Source: an uncultured Pelagibacteraceae bacterium (GTDB lineage Bacteria > Pseudomonadota > Alphaproteobacteria > Pelagibacterales > Pelagibacteraceae). From it: a stretch of DNA of 33,880 nucleotides. Both the position numbers and the translations under genes were made by a program. Under the pieces are notes generated by a model, which worked only from the letters and a program-made list of their open reading frames with translations, made no database searches and was not told the DNA's origin. The stretch is taken from assembly GCA_902611265.1 (NCBI GenBank), contig CACLYY010000008.1, positions 1-33,880 of the forward strand. Direction: 5' to 3'. Of this stretch, positions 14,114 to 22,293 are shown piece after piece (position 1 is the stretch's first letter; the number at the start of each line of letters is the position of its first letter).

Positions 14114-14144
14114 TAGTGATAATTAATTGTTATCAATAGTAATA
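14108..14144. repeat. 15-bp imperfect inverted repeat just before the recombinase start
   Basis: TATTACTAGTGATAA (14108-14122) and TTATCAATAGTAATA (14130-14144) are inverted copies with one mismatch, separated by TTAATTG (14123-14129). The right arm ends one base before the recombinase ATG. Two binding arms with a 6-8 base centre is the layout of core crossover sites of tyrosine recombinases, so this may be the enzyme's own site. It overlaps the proposed -10 and the leader, so a repressor operator is the other reading. Confidence 0.5.
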
Positions 14145-14145
14145 C

Positions 14146-15099
14146 ATGCACGAGTTGACCACAAACATCAAATTGCTTCACGAGGAAACTTTAAAAAACC
14201 TCAAAAGTTCGAAAGCTAAAAACACGATAAGAGCTTATAAATCTGACTTTAAAGATTTTGCAACTTTTTGTATAAAGCATGGCTTAAATTCTTTGCCAAC
14301 TGAACCTAAAATAGTTTCACTTTACCTAACCCACTTGTCTCAAAATTCAAAAATAAGTACTTTAAAAAGAAGATTGGTATCAATTAGCATGATCCATAAA
14401 CTCAAAGGTCATTATCTAGATACTAAACATCCAATCATAATTGAAAATTTAATGGGAATAAGAAGGGTTAAAGGAAGCATTCAGAAAGGAAAAAAACCTA
14501 TATTAATCAGTCATTTAAAATCAATTATTAATGTAATAAATGAACAAAAAAAAGAGGAAATCAAAAAACTAAGAGATAAATCAATGATCTTAATTGGTTT
14601 TGGGGGTGGTTTTAGAAGAACAGAACTTGTATCCATTGATTATGAAGATTTAGAATTTGTAGATAAAGGCTTAAAAGTCACTATCAGAAAGTCAAAAACA
14701 GATCAATTTGGAGAGGGAATGATTAAGGGCCTACCCTATTTCGAAAATAATATTTATTGCCCTGTTTCAAATTTAAGAAAATGGTTGGAAGTTTCCAAGA
14801 TTAAATCAGGACCTATTTTTACAAGATTTTCTAAGGGCTTATCATTAACAAACAAAAGATTAAGTGATCAATCAGTAGCATTGTTAATTAAAGAATATTT
14901 AAACTTAGCAAATATCGAAAATAAAAATTTTTCAGGGCATAGTTTAAGAGCAGGTTTTGCAACAGTAGCAGCAGAATCAGGAGCAAATGAAAGAAGTATA
15001 ATGGCTATGACAGGTCATAAAAATACTCAAATGGTTAGAAGATATATTAGAGAGGCAAATATATTTACAGATAATGCGCTTAATAAAGTTAAATTCTAA
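14146..15099 (+). CDS. Tyrosine recombinase / phage-type integrase
   Basis: This 317-residue enzyme has an N-terminal SAM-like core-binding domain (about residues 10-95, with NTIRAYKSDFKDFATFC) and a C-terminal catalytic domain. The full active-site set is seen: Arg157 in GFRRTEL, Lys184 in RKSKTD, His265 and Arg268 in GHSLRAGF, His291 in MTGHKN and the nucleophile Tyr300 in RRYIRE. It would cut and rejoin DNA at short inverted-repeat sites and should be active. It has no arm-binding N-terminal domain like lambda Int, so it is closer to XerC/D-like or simple integrases. It lies at the border between the accessory zone and the glycan island, ending 15 bases from hddA (convergent). Confidence 0.92.
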   Translation: MHELTTNIKLLHEETLKNLKSSKAKNTIRAYKSDFKDFATFCIKHGLNSLPTEPKIVSLYLTHLSQNSKISTLKRRLVSISMIHKLKGHYLDTKHPIIIENLMGIRRVKGSIQKGKKPILISHLKSIINVINEQKKEEIKKLRDKSMILIGFGGGFRRTELVSIDYEDLEFVDKGLKVTIRKSKTDQFGEGMIKGLPYFENNIYCPVSNLRKWLEVSKIKSGPIFTRFSKGLSLTNKRLSDQSVALLIKEYLNLANIENKNFSGHSLRAGFATVAAESGANERSIMAMTGHKNTQMVRRYIREANIFTDNALNKVKF

Positions 15100-15114
15100 A
15101 ATATGTCATATAAT

Positions 15115-16098
15115 TTAATTATTTCTAAAAATAATATCAGAGCCTACGTCAGTAAATTTAAATTTAATAATAGGTAATTTCTTGAAACTATTAAGAAATT
15201 TTTTTTGTTTATTTTTTTTACAGCAGAATAATATGAATCCACCACCACCGGAACCAATTACTTTACCTCCAATTGCACCATTATTAATTCCTTCTTTATA
15301 AATTTCATTAATTAATGGATTGGTTACTTTGTTAGATAATTTTTTTTTTATATCCCAATAATCATTCATTAATGAAGCACAAAGATCAATTGAAAAATTA
15401 TTATTAATATTTTTTACGAAATAGTTCGTAATATCCTTTATTTTATCTAGGTTATTTAGATTTTTATCTAAATTTTTGATTTTATCTTTTTCAATACTAT
15501 CAGAAAATCTATTAATACCTGTATAAATCAAAAACATATTCTGATCTAAATTTCTAATCATTTTATTTGATTTTTTAATTCTAATAACCTCAAAATTTCC
15601 TTTTTTTTTAAACTTAATGATGTTAAATCCACCATATGCTGCCCAAATTTGGTCTTGCGATCCACAATTTTCTTTCAACATGTTTTGTTCAACATAAATA
15701 GCTTTTAGTGCTAAATTTTTTTTATCAATATTTTTATTTTGAAGCCTATATAATGCGTTAATTAATCCAACACAAAATGATGAACTTGTGCCAAGACCAG
15801 AATTTTTCTGTAAATCGCCCTGATAGTGAATCTCGTGACCTTTTTTTAAATTCATTAATTTAAAAACTGATCTAACAGTTGGATGTATTATATCTTTGTA
15901 ATTTTTAACAGTTTCATTTTTAGACCAAACAATTCTATGTTTAAAGTCAAATACATTTGGTAAATATCTTGCAGTTACGTAGCAATACTTATCTATAGTT
16001 CCACCAATTACACAGCCACCATTTTTTAAGTAGTAAGAAGGGAAATCTGTACCACCACCAAATAGAGACAATCTAAACGGAGTTTTAGAGATAATCAT
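15115..16098 (-). CDS. hddA: D-glycero-D-manno-heptose 7-phosphate kinase-like (GHMP kinase)
   Basis: This is a 327-residue GHMP-superfamily kinase. The substrate-binding N-terminus SKTPFRLSLFGGGTDFPSYY and the ATP loop NSGLGTSSSFCVGLINALY (about residue 100) fit HddA, which phosphorylates heptose-7-phosphate at C1. A C-terminal GHMP motif appears as GKVIGSGGGGFILFCC (about 280-295). It is the last gene of the leftward glycan operon, overlapping gmhA by 4 bases, which supports a heptose substrate over galactose, mevalonate or fucose. The product would be the 1,7-bisphosphate, used by the GmhB part of the fusion gene two positions upstream. Confidence 0.83.
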   Translation of the reverse strand: MIISKTPFRLSLFGGGTDFPSYYLKNGGCVIGGTIDKYCYVTARYLPNVFDFKHRIVWSKNETVKNYKDIIHPTVRSVFKLMNLKKGHEIHYQGDLQKNSGLGTSSSFCVGLINALYRLQNKNIDKKNLALKAIYVEQNMLKENCGSQDQIWAAYGGFNIIKFKKKGNFEVIRIKKSNKMIRNLDQNMFLIYTGINRFSDSIEKDKIKNLDKNLNNLDKIKDITNYFVKNINNNFSIDLCASLMNDYWDIKKKLSNKVTNPLINEIYKEGINNGAIGGKVIGSGGGGFILFCCKKNKQKKFLNSFKKLPIIKFKFTDVGSDIIFRNN

Positions 16099-16676
16099 TT
16101 AATTTTATTCTCAATCAAATCGCAAATTGAATGAAGGAGTGTTTTGTGAACTTCTTGAATAGTTGCTGTAGTGTAAGAATTTACAATATAGCAAAAATTA
16201 GAAATATTTTTTAGAGCACCCCCTCCTTTTCCTAATAGTGAAATAAGAAAAACATCTTTTTTTTTTGCAACTTTTGATAGTTTAATTAAATTTATTGATT
16301 GTTTTTGCTTTAAATTTCCTCCACTTGTTGACAAAATAATTAACAAATCACCTTTTTTTGCATATCCATCTAATTCTCTGGAAATATAATCATTATCGTT
16401 AAAATCATTTGCCCAAGCTGAAACTGAGGCCATATTTGAACCTAATAGAAAGAATGGCAAAGGTTTTCTTTTTTTTTTATAAGTTGCTGTTAGCTCACCC
16501 ACAAAATGTGAGCTATCTGCATACGACCCACCATTACCATATACAAATATTTTTTTACCTTTATTTATAGCAGTAATCAAAATTTCTGAAATTTTTTCGA
16601 TTTTGTCAGTATCCTTTTTAGTAAATAATAAAACTTTAATTAAGTTTTCAATATGAGAATCTATTTTTTTATTCAT
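16095..16676 (-). CDS. gmhA: Sedoheptulose 7-phosphate isomerase
   Basis: GmhA is a SIS-domain isomerase that turns sedoheptulose 7-phosphate into D-glycero-D-manno-heptose 7-phosphate, the entry to heptose synthesis. The 193-residue protein shows the expected blocks: FVYGNGGSYADSSHFVGEL (around residue 45), the phosphate loop ILSTSGGN, and TIQEVHKTLLHSICDLIE at the C-terminus, where the Glu and His are active-site residues in the family. Length is normal. It overlaps hddA by 4 and the fusion gene by 8 bases, so translation is coupled. The call is strong because all pathway partners are adjacent. Confidence 0.9.
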   Translation of the reverse strand: MNKKIDSHIENLIKVLLFTKKDTDKIEKISEILITAINKGKKIFVYGNGGSYADSSHFVGELTATYKKKRKPLPFFLLGSNMASVSAWANDFNDNDYISRELDGYAKKGDLLIILSTSGGNLKQKQSINLIKLSKVAKKKDVFLISLLGKGGGALKNISNFCYIVNSYTTATIQEVHKTLLHSICDLIENKIK

Positions 16677-17856
16677 TTAAAATACCTTTGATTTGTTTAT
16701 ATAAGGATTTATTTTTTTTGAAATAAAATTTTATATTGGCTCTTTGAGCTGCTATCTTGTCTGTTTCCTTATCACCAATAAAAAAAGATGAAGCAGAATC
16801 TATATTCCATTTTTTAATAGCTCTAATAATCATTCCTGGATTCGGCTTTCTATCATATCTATTTATTCTATACTTTTTTAACTTTGAATATTTAAAATAA
16901 GGAGCATAATAAATATCATCTATTTTTGCTTTTCTCTTACGTAAGCTTTTAACCATTTTAAGATGGATGTGTTTTAGTTTGTTTTCGTTTATAATCCCTT
17001 TTCCAATAACAGCTTGGTTGGTAATTAGTATAATGATAAACCTTTTTTCATTTAAATATTTAATCGCTTTATGGACATCTTTAAGAAATATAAAATCTTT
17101 AAAACTTGTTATATAACCTAATTCTTTGTTAATAACTCCATCCCTATCTAAAAAAAAACATTTGTTTTTAATTATATGTGAATTTTTTTTTAAAAATTCC
17201 ATTTTTTTATGAGATCCTATATCAATAAAATTTTCATTAAAAAATTTACCAATAACTTTATTCATTAGTATTTCTCTTGATAAAATATCATTTTCGAATG
17301 AAGAATAATTATTCGTTATACCTTTTAAAATTCTTTTATTAACCAGATATATACCACCATTAATAAAATTAGTATTTCTTTTCGATAATTTTATTTTTTG
17401 TTTTTTTATTGATAAATTGTTTAATTTATAATTTCTTATTGATTTATTTTTATGTGTAATACACATAAAGATATTATTATTATCAAGCTTTATTTTATTA
17501 AAAATATTATAATCCAAATCAAAAAATGTATCTCCATTCATAAGAATAAAATCTTTTTTAATTTTATGTTTAATTTTAAATAATGCACCTCCGGTGCCTT
17601 TTAATTTACCTTCGTCTATACATATAATTTTTGTATTATGAAAAAATTTATTATTATATTTTTTAAAAAAAATCTTTTTCTTGTATGAACATAGTAAATA
17701 TATTCTGCTATAATTGTATTGTATCAACTTGCTTATTAACTGATCCAAAAAAGGAATTTTATTAATCTTAATTAATGGTTTTGGGGTTGTTTTAGTAATA
17801 GACCCGAGTCTTGTACCTAAACCCCCAACGAGTATGACCACATCTTTAATTCTCAT
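16669..17856 (-). CDS. Fused heptose-1-phosphate nucleotidyltransferase and heptose bisphosphate phosphatase
   Basis: This 395-residue protein has two domains. Residues 1-225 are a sugar nucleotidyltransferase (VILVGGLGTRLGSITKTTPKPLIKI start, GTGGAL at about 90, NGDTFFDLD at about 107), fitting HddC, which makes GDP-heptose. Residues 230-395 are a HAD phosphatase like GmhB: LDRDGVINKELGYI (Asp237 and Asp239), ITNQAVIGKG, RKPNPGM and GDKETD. GmhB removes the 7-phosphate of the bisphosphate. The Cys/His zinc loop common in GmhB is not present before RKPNPGM. The fusion covers steps three and four of the pathway, with GmhA and HddA next door. The nucleotide (GDP or another) is inferred from the HddA partner, not shown. 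Confidence 0.85.
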   Translation of the reverse strand: MRIKDVVILVGGLGTRLGSITKTTPKPLIKINKIPFLDQLISKLIQYNYSRIYLLCSYKKKIFFKKYNNKFFHNTKIICIDEGKLKGTGGALFKIKHKIKKDFILMNGDTFFDLDYNIFNKIKLDNNNIFMCITHKNKSIRNYKLNNLSIKKQKIKLSKRNTNFINGGIYLVNKRILKGITNNYSSFENDILSREILMNKVIGKFFNENFIDIGSHKKMEFLKKNSHIIKNKCFFLDRDGVINKELGYITSFKDFIFLKDVHKAIKYLNEKRFIIILITNQAVIGKGIINENKLKHIHLKMVKSLRKRKAKIDDIYYAPYFKYSKLKKYRINRYDRKPNPGMIIRAIKKWNIDSASSFFIGDKETDKIAAQRANIKFYFKKNKSLYKQIKGILNE

Positions 17857-18838
17857 TAATAATATCTAATAATTCTTTAGCTACATTTTTGTAAGACCTT
17901 GAATTTCGCTTTTTAATCAAATTATTCTTTAAGCTTAAAAAAAATTTGTCATTATTTAAAATTTTTATTGTATAATCTATAAACTCATTTTCATTTTTTG
18001 CTATAAAACCTGTTACCCCATGCTCAACTCTTTCGCTTAACGAACCAATACCTAAAGTTACAATGGGAATACATAATTCTCTTGCTTCTTCTGCGGCCAG
18101 ACAAAAAACTTCACCTTTATGCCCTGGATTAAGCATTACTCTAGATTTAGCCAACTCTTTTATTAAATCAAATTTATCTCCTTTTTTTCTTAGTCTAATT
18201 CCTAATCTCTTTTGTTGCTCGGTTAAATTAAATGGGGGATTGATTGATAGACTAGAATTATGCGATTCCCTTCTTATTGATGACCAGCAATTTATTAAAA
18301 AATCTAAATTTCGATCTGATCGAGTTGTAAATATAGCGTTTCTATTAGGCATATACTCTTCATCTACTTTAAAATTAATGAAATCATAATCTACTGCTAT
18401 AGGGAGAATTTTTTTTCCAAAGATAGAAGTTAAAAAACTTCTATTTTTAAAATGATAATCTCCCTCAAGTATCATTATTGGTTTATTTTTAATAAAAGGA
18501 TAAAATTGTTTTTTTCTAAAGAATTTCTCTACTGTTTGTATACTATGTGACCATAAATAGTTTTTTTTACAATTAAATAGAGACAATAAATTAGCATCGG
18601 ACATTGAAATTAGTATATCTGGTTGATCGTCTTGACTTATATTTTCAATATTATTCCATTCAACTTTTTTAATAACATGTTTAGTTTTTGTTAAATTAAA
18701 TACTTTAATTATTAAATTTTTGAATTTACTTAATTCATTAGAAATATTGATTAATGTTTTTTCAGAACCACTTATAAAAGGTTTGTTAATATCTAAAGAA
18801 TTAAATGGAACTGTTTTTTCAATAAAATAAATTTTCAT
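17846..18838 (-). CDS. Glycosyltransferase, GT4-like
   Basis: This is a 330-residue GT-B-type transferase. The N-terminal half is divergent (MKIYFIEKTVPFN, ISNELSK, LISMSDANLL). The C-terminal half carries the nucleotide-sugar region of GT4 enzymes: SRVMLNPGHKGEVFCLAAEEA and ELCIPIVTLGIGSLSERVEHG, followed by GVTGFIAKNENEF. It probably adds a sugar, perhaps heptose made by the neighbouring genes, to LPS or another surface glycan on the cytoplasmic side. It overlaps the fusion gene by 11 bases and the next upstream gene by 4 bases. Donor and acceptor are unknown. Confidence 0.8.
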   Translation of the reverse strand: MKIYFIEKTVPFNSLDINKPFISGSEKTLINISNELSKFKNLIIKVFNLTKTKHVIKKVEWNNIENISQDDQPDILISMSDANLLSLFNCKKNYLWSHSIQTVEKFFRKKQFYPFIKNKPIMILEGDYHFKNRSFLTSIFGKKILPIAVDYDFINFKVDEEYMPNRNAIFTTRSDRNLDFLINCWSSIRRESHNSSLSINPPFNLTEQQKRLGIRLRKKGDKFDLIKELAKSRVMLNPGHKGEVFCLAAEEARELCIPIVTLGIGSLSERVEHGVTGFIAKNENEFIDYTIKILNNDKFFLSLKNNLIKKRNSRSYKNVAKELLDIINEN

Positions 18839-19860
18839 ATAAGTTGTTTTTTAATTTTATTTATAGCTTTATTTAGATCTTTATTAAGAAATGAAAAACT
18901 ATAATTCATTCCTTTGCACCATTCAGAGTAACTTATTTTTTGATGCTTTATATCTTCAGGTTTTTCAATTTTAAAATTAAAAAGATTATGACATTTGACT
19001 TTATGAAAAAAACAAATATGGCTTACTATACCCTCTTTCGCTATACACATAGAGGAATTTTCAATTACGTAGAACATATCAATGCCCTTTAATTCTTTCA
19101 AATAAAAGATGTTATTATTATTCAAGATTTCTTTTTTAATATTATTATTTAAATCGATGTATGAATATTTTTTTAAAAAAAATTGACTTAATTCATTACT
19201 TCTTCTATTCTTTTCTATATCTGAGCAGAATAATACATTTTTATATTTACTTCTCAAAAAATTCAAAAAAATTACAATATTTTCTTTTGTCCAGTTTAGC
19301 TCATCAAAAAATTTATATCTAAATTGAAAAAATATATAACTTTTTGGTAATAGTGTATTTATATTTTGATTTATTTTAGGTAAAATAAGATTAATATAAT
19401 TTTCATCTAAACTTTCATTTTTATCAAATAGTTGTTCTTGTAATTGTCTGTAACTAAATTTATTTACTTTTCTCCTGCTAACAATCTTGTATTTATATAG
19501 ATATTTTCTTAAAAAAATATTAGGACGGTCTCTCTTTTGTCCATCATAAACAATTGCATAAAACTTTATTTTTCTAAAAAAAAAAGGTAGTAAAAAATAG
19601 AAATTTTTTGGTGATAATATGTATATCTTTTCGTAATTGTTTAAAAATATATCGCTTAATATTTTTAATCTATCAATAATACTTAAATCATAATTAATTT
19701 TTTTTACTTTTTGATCTTTAAAAAAAAAGCTAAATGAGGAATTTAATTCAGATAAATAGATCCTAAAGTTTTTTGAATTACCTATCAACGAAGATATTAG
19801 CTTAAGAGATGTGAACAAGTCTCCGGCTCTATCATTTTTTAGTATAAGTATTTTCGACAT
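18835..19860 (-). CDS. Heptosyltransferase-like glycosyltransferase (GT9-like)
   Basis: This 341-residue protein begins MSKILILKNDRAGDLFTSLKL, close to the GT9 heptosyltransferase start in which the Asp of the GD pair is catalytic. Middle and C-terminal parts are divergent, but a GT9-like second half can be seen in YIFFQFRYKFFDELNWTKENI and IDMFYVIENSSMCIAKEGIVSHI, where GT9 members have the phosphate-binding sequence before a His. Given heptose-nucleotide synthesis genes in the same operon, transfer of heptose to a lipid core or glycan is likely but inferred. It starts 8 bases after the preceding gene stop and overlaps the following gene by 4 bases. Confidence 0.7.
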   Translation of the reverse strand: MSKILILKNDRAGDLFTSLKLISSLIGNSKNFRIYLSELNSSFSFFFKDQKVKKINYDLSIIDRLKILSDIFLNNYEKIYILSPKNFYFLLPFFFRKIKFYAIVYDGQKRDRPNIFLRKYLYKYKIVSRRKVNKFSYRQLQEQLFDKNESLDENYINLILPKINQNINTLLPKSYIFFQFRYKFFDELNWTKENIVIFLNFLRSKYKNVLFCSDIEKNRRSNELSQFFLKKYSYIDLNNNIKKEILNNNNIFYLKELKGIDMFYVIENSSMCIAKEGIVSHICFFHKVKCHNLFNFKIEKPEDIKHQKISYSEWCKGMNYSFSFLNKDLNKAINKIKKQLI

Positions 19861-19868
19861 TTAAGAGA

Positions 19869-21971
19869 TTATTCCCAGTAATATTCAGAATTTATTCCAA
19901 AAGATTTATCAATAATATACCTAGCAATTATTGAAGAATTGAAATACTTGTGATATTTTTTGTGACCGTTTTTTGCAATTTTACGTCTCAATTTATCATC
20001 TTTTTTATATTTTAAGATTTTATCTATAAGATCGTTAGTATTTTTATAAAATATCATTTCATCATTTTTAAAAAAATCACTCAATTTTGTATCTTCATGA
20101 ATAAAAGTAAGCAAACCATTACCTAACAATTGAGCAATTCTATCACTGCTATAATATTTAACGGGTTTCCCTCTGCTCAAATTTAATGCCATATTTGAGT
20201 TCGATAATTTTTCTAAAAACTCATTACCCCAGACCGGCTGAACACCAAACATTCCATAAGTATCAAATTTTATTCCAAGATTTTTTTGTTTTAATTTAGA
20301 AATAAATAATTCTCTTTCATCATTTTTTCCTGGGCGCAAGTTTCCTCTATGAACTCCATGACTAATGGCATAAAAAATATCAAAATCACTAGTTTTTTTA
20401 AAATTAGTAAGATAGTCGAGGGATATATCACATGGATTAGGCATATAAAAAGAATTTTTAATTTTGAAATCAAGAGCATCTGGGGAAGTGGTAACAAAAG
20501 ATGTATCGCTGATAAGACTCTTATCTAGTATCCTTGATTTATTTTTTTCATAATCTGGGCCTTTTTTAGATAGAGGATCTAAAAACCATTGACTTATTTT
20601 TAGATTGGGATCATTACTTTTTGCCTCAAACAAAGTTTCAGACTGAACTCTATCAGCATGACCTAATATTATTAAATTAGGTTTAAAATTTCTGATTGTA
20701 TTTTTAATTAATTTATTTAAATATTTTGTGCCAGATGGATCTCTAATTGATTTTGTGTAGCTCACAAGATCTCTATCCGATAAACTTAAGACATTATGGC
20801 CTTCTCTTATTAGTCCGTTATTAATTCTAATACCAGTATTAAATTGAAGTCTTCCAAAATATCTGTAATTAAAATTTGTTACATGTAAAATTTTTAATTT
20901 TGTATTTTTACTTATATTAAAAACTGAGCTAGTTATTAATTTATCTCTAATTTTATCAATAATTATTGAAACGTATTCATGAGTAAGGAAAAAAGACTTG
21001 TAATTTAGTTTTTGTATTTTTTTACGATATTTATCGTTTAAAATTAGATTTTTAATAATTTTGTATAATTCATTAGGGTCCAAATTTTTTAAAATAATAG
21101 GATTTTTTGTTGTTTCAATTAATCCTCCTTTATTTGTAATTATTGTAGCACATCCCATACTACATGCTTCAAGACTTGTTCTTCCAAAAGGTTCTTCCCA
21201 TCTAGAACAAGCAACGGATATACTTGCTTTTTTAAGTAAATTCAGAACAAAAGAATTTCCTTTAAAACTATATAATCTTAAATTTTTATGTTCAAATATA
21301 TGCTTCTCTCTTGGCTCATCCCCTACTACTACACATTTCCAATCAGAAAACTCATTAAGGATTTTTAAAATTGCTTCACCAAAAATATCATAGCCTTTAG
21401 CTGAATTAAGTTTTCCAATAAATGTTATGATATTTTTTTTTGCATTTAAATTGACTTTATTTTTTTTTGTAGACTGAAAACAAATTCCAAATTTTGAAAT
21501 ATATTTATTCTCTTCTATATTTTTGAAAAATTGTTTTTTTGTCCAATTGCTATTAAAAAAAATATACTCACATTCATTAAGAATTTGTAATCTTTCATTA
21601 ACTGATTTTGATCCAGATATGTCTAATGGATTGTTATGAAAATAAAGTATAATTTTAGATTTTAAATTTTTTGCAATTTCATTAACATAATTTGGTCTAT
21701 TATGAATTTCAATGATATCAGGTTTTATTTTTTTTTGTAAATTTATAAATTTGGTTAGATATTTTTTATTATTGCTTGATAAAAATCTTTTACTGATTGA
21801 AATATTTTTATAATTATTGGATAAATATTTCTTACTTTTGGTATTACCCCAAATTGTAATAAATTTTTTAAATCTTGAGTATTTGTAAAGATTTGAAACA
21901 TGAATTGAGACAGCTCCTGAATAATTAGGCGAATAATCTTCTTTATAAGGTAGTAAAATTGATATTTTCAT
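19869..21971 (-). CDS. Bimodular glycosyltransferase (GT4-like plus second GT-B module)
   Basis: This 700-residue protein has two transferase modules. Module one (about residues 1-350) is GT4-like: ISILLPYKEDYSPNYSGAVSIH at the start, ITFIGKLNSAKGYDIFGEA, and the donor site SRWEEPFGRTSLEACSMGC. Module two (about 360-700) starts again with LKILHVTNFNYRYFGRLQFN and ends with NMALNLSRGKPVKYYSSDRI, LLTFIHEDTKLSDFF and NGHKKYHKYFNSSIIARYI, like CgeB-type spore/LPS glycosyltransferases. Two activities on one chain would add successive sugars. It is the second gene of the operon and overlaps the GIY-YIG gene by 29 bases. No transmembrane segment is present. Confidence 0.8.
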   Translation of the reverse strand: MKISILLPYKEDYSPNYSGAVSIHVSNLYKYSRFKKFITIWGNTKSKKYLSNNYKNISISKRFLSSNNKKYLTKFINLQKKIKPDIIEIHNRPNYVNEIAKNLKSKIILYFHNNPLDISGSKSVNERLQILNECEYIFFNSNWTKKQFFKNIEENKYISKFGICFQSTKKNKVNLNAKKNIITFIGKLNSAKGYDIFGEAILKILNEFSDWKCVVVGDEPREKHIFEHKNLRLYSFKGNSFVLNLLKKASISVACSRWEEPFGRTSLEACSMGCATIITNKGGLIETTKNPIILKNLDPNELYKIIKNLILNDKYRKKIQKLNYKSFFLTHEYVSIIIDKIRDKLITSSVFNISKNTKLKILHVTNFNYRYFGRLQFNTGIRINNGLIREGHNVLSLSDRDLVSYTKSIRDPSGTKYLNKLIKNTIRNFKPNLIILGHADRVQSETLFEAKSNDPNLKISQWFLDPLSKKGPDYEKNKSRILDKSLISDTSFVTTSPDALDFKIKNSFYMPNPCDISLDYLTNFKKTSDFDIFYAISHGVHRGNLRPGKNDERELFISKLKQKNLGIKFDTYGMFGVQPVWGNEFLEKLSNSNMALNLSRGKPVKYYSSDRIAQLLGNGLLTFIHEDTKLSDFFKNDEMIFYKNTNDLIDKILKYKKDDKLRRKIAKNGHKKYHKYFNSSIIARYIIDKSFGINSEYYWE

Positions 21972-22227
21972 TTTTTTTTAAATATTTATTTTTTAGATAT
22001 CTCCTGAGTTTATAATTTTTTTTAAGTTTGTATTCTTCTTTCATGGCAATAGATTTAGTAGGTAATTTTTTTTGAAATATTAATGACCATTTTCTTCCTT
22101 TTGTAAATTTTGCGCCTTTTGAAGAATTATGTAAATTTATTCTTTTATCAATATTATTAGTATATCCTACGTATGTAATATATCTATTTAAACGCTTAGT
22201 TATTATTAGATAAACGTAAAAATTCAT
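21943..22227 (-). CDS. GIY-YIG domain nuclease-like protein
   Basis: This is a 94-residue single-domain protein of the GIY-YIG superfamily (UPF0213/YhbQ-like). Family residues are visible: YVYLI (first Tyr), YVGYTNNIDKRINLHN (second Tyr and the Arg), GAKFTKGRKWSLIF, and AMKEEYKLKK with the metal-binding Glu. Such small proteins are thought to be structure-specific DNA endonucleases, though many are uncharacterised. It is the first gene of the leftward glycan operon, and its last 29 bases overlap the bimodular transferase gene. An 8-bp inverted repeat lies directly upstream. Its place in a sugar operon is odd and suggests a travelling passenger gene. Confidence 0.85.
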   Translation of the reverse strand: MNFYVYLIITKRLNRYITYVGYTNNIDKRINLHNSSKGAKFTKGRKWSLIFQKKLPTKSIAMKEEYKLKKNYKLRRYLKNKYLKKNENINFTTL

Positions 22228-22228
22228 G

Positions 22229-22254
22229 AAATATCTTCAAATCTATAGATATTT
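22229..22254. promoter_or_regulatory. Inverted repeat at the head of the glycan operon
   Basis: AAATATCT (22229-22236) and AGATATTT (22247-22254) form a perfect 8-bp dyad with a 10-base centre, beginning one base upstream of the GIY-YIG start codon and about 40 bases from the divergent glycosyltransferase. It may be an operator or a leader hairpin that limits translation of the first operon gene. A/T-rich DNA makes chance repeats more likely. Confidence 0.35.
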
Positions 22255-22293
22255 AATTATAAACTATTTAGCAATTTAATAATAATAAATAAT

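Noticed and set aside
12319-15114. Direct repeats as integration (att) ends for the recombinase
   Set aside because: No convincing repeat pair bracketing the accessory zone was found; the 13-bp repeat at 12730/12850 is only 120 bases apart and does not enclose the recombinase.
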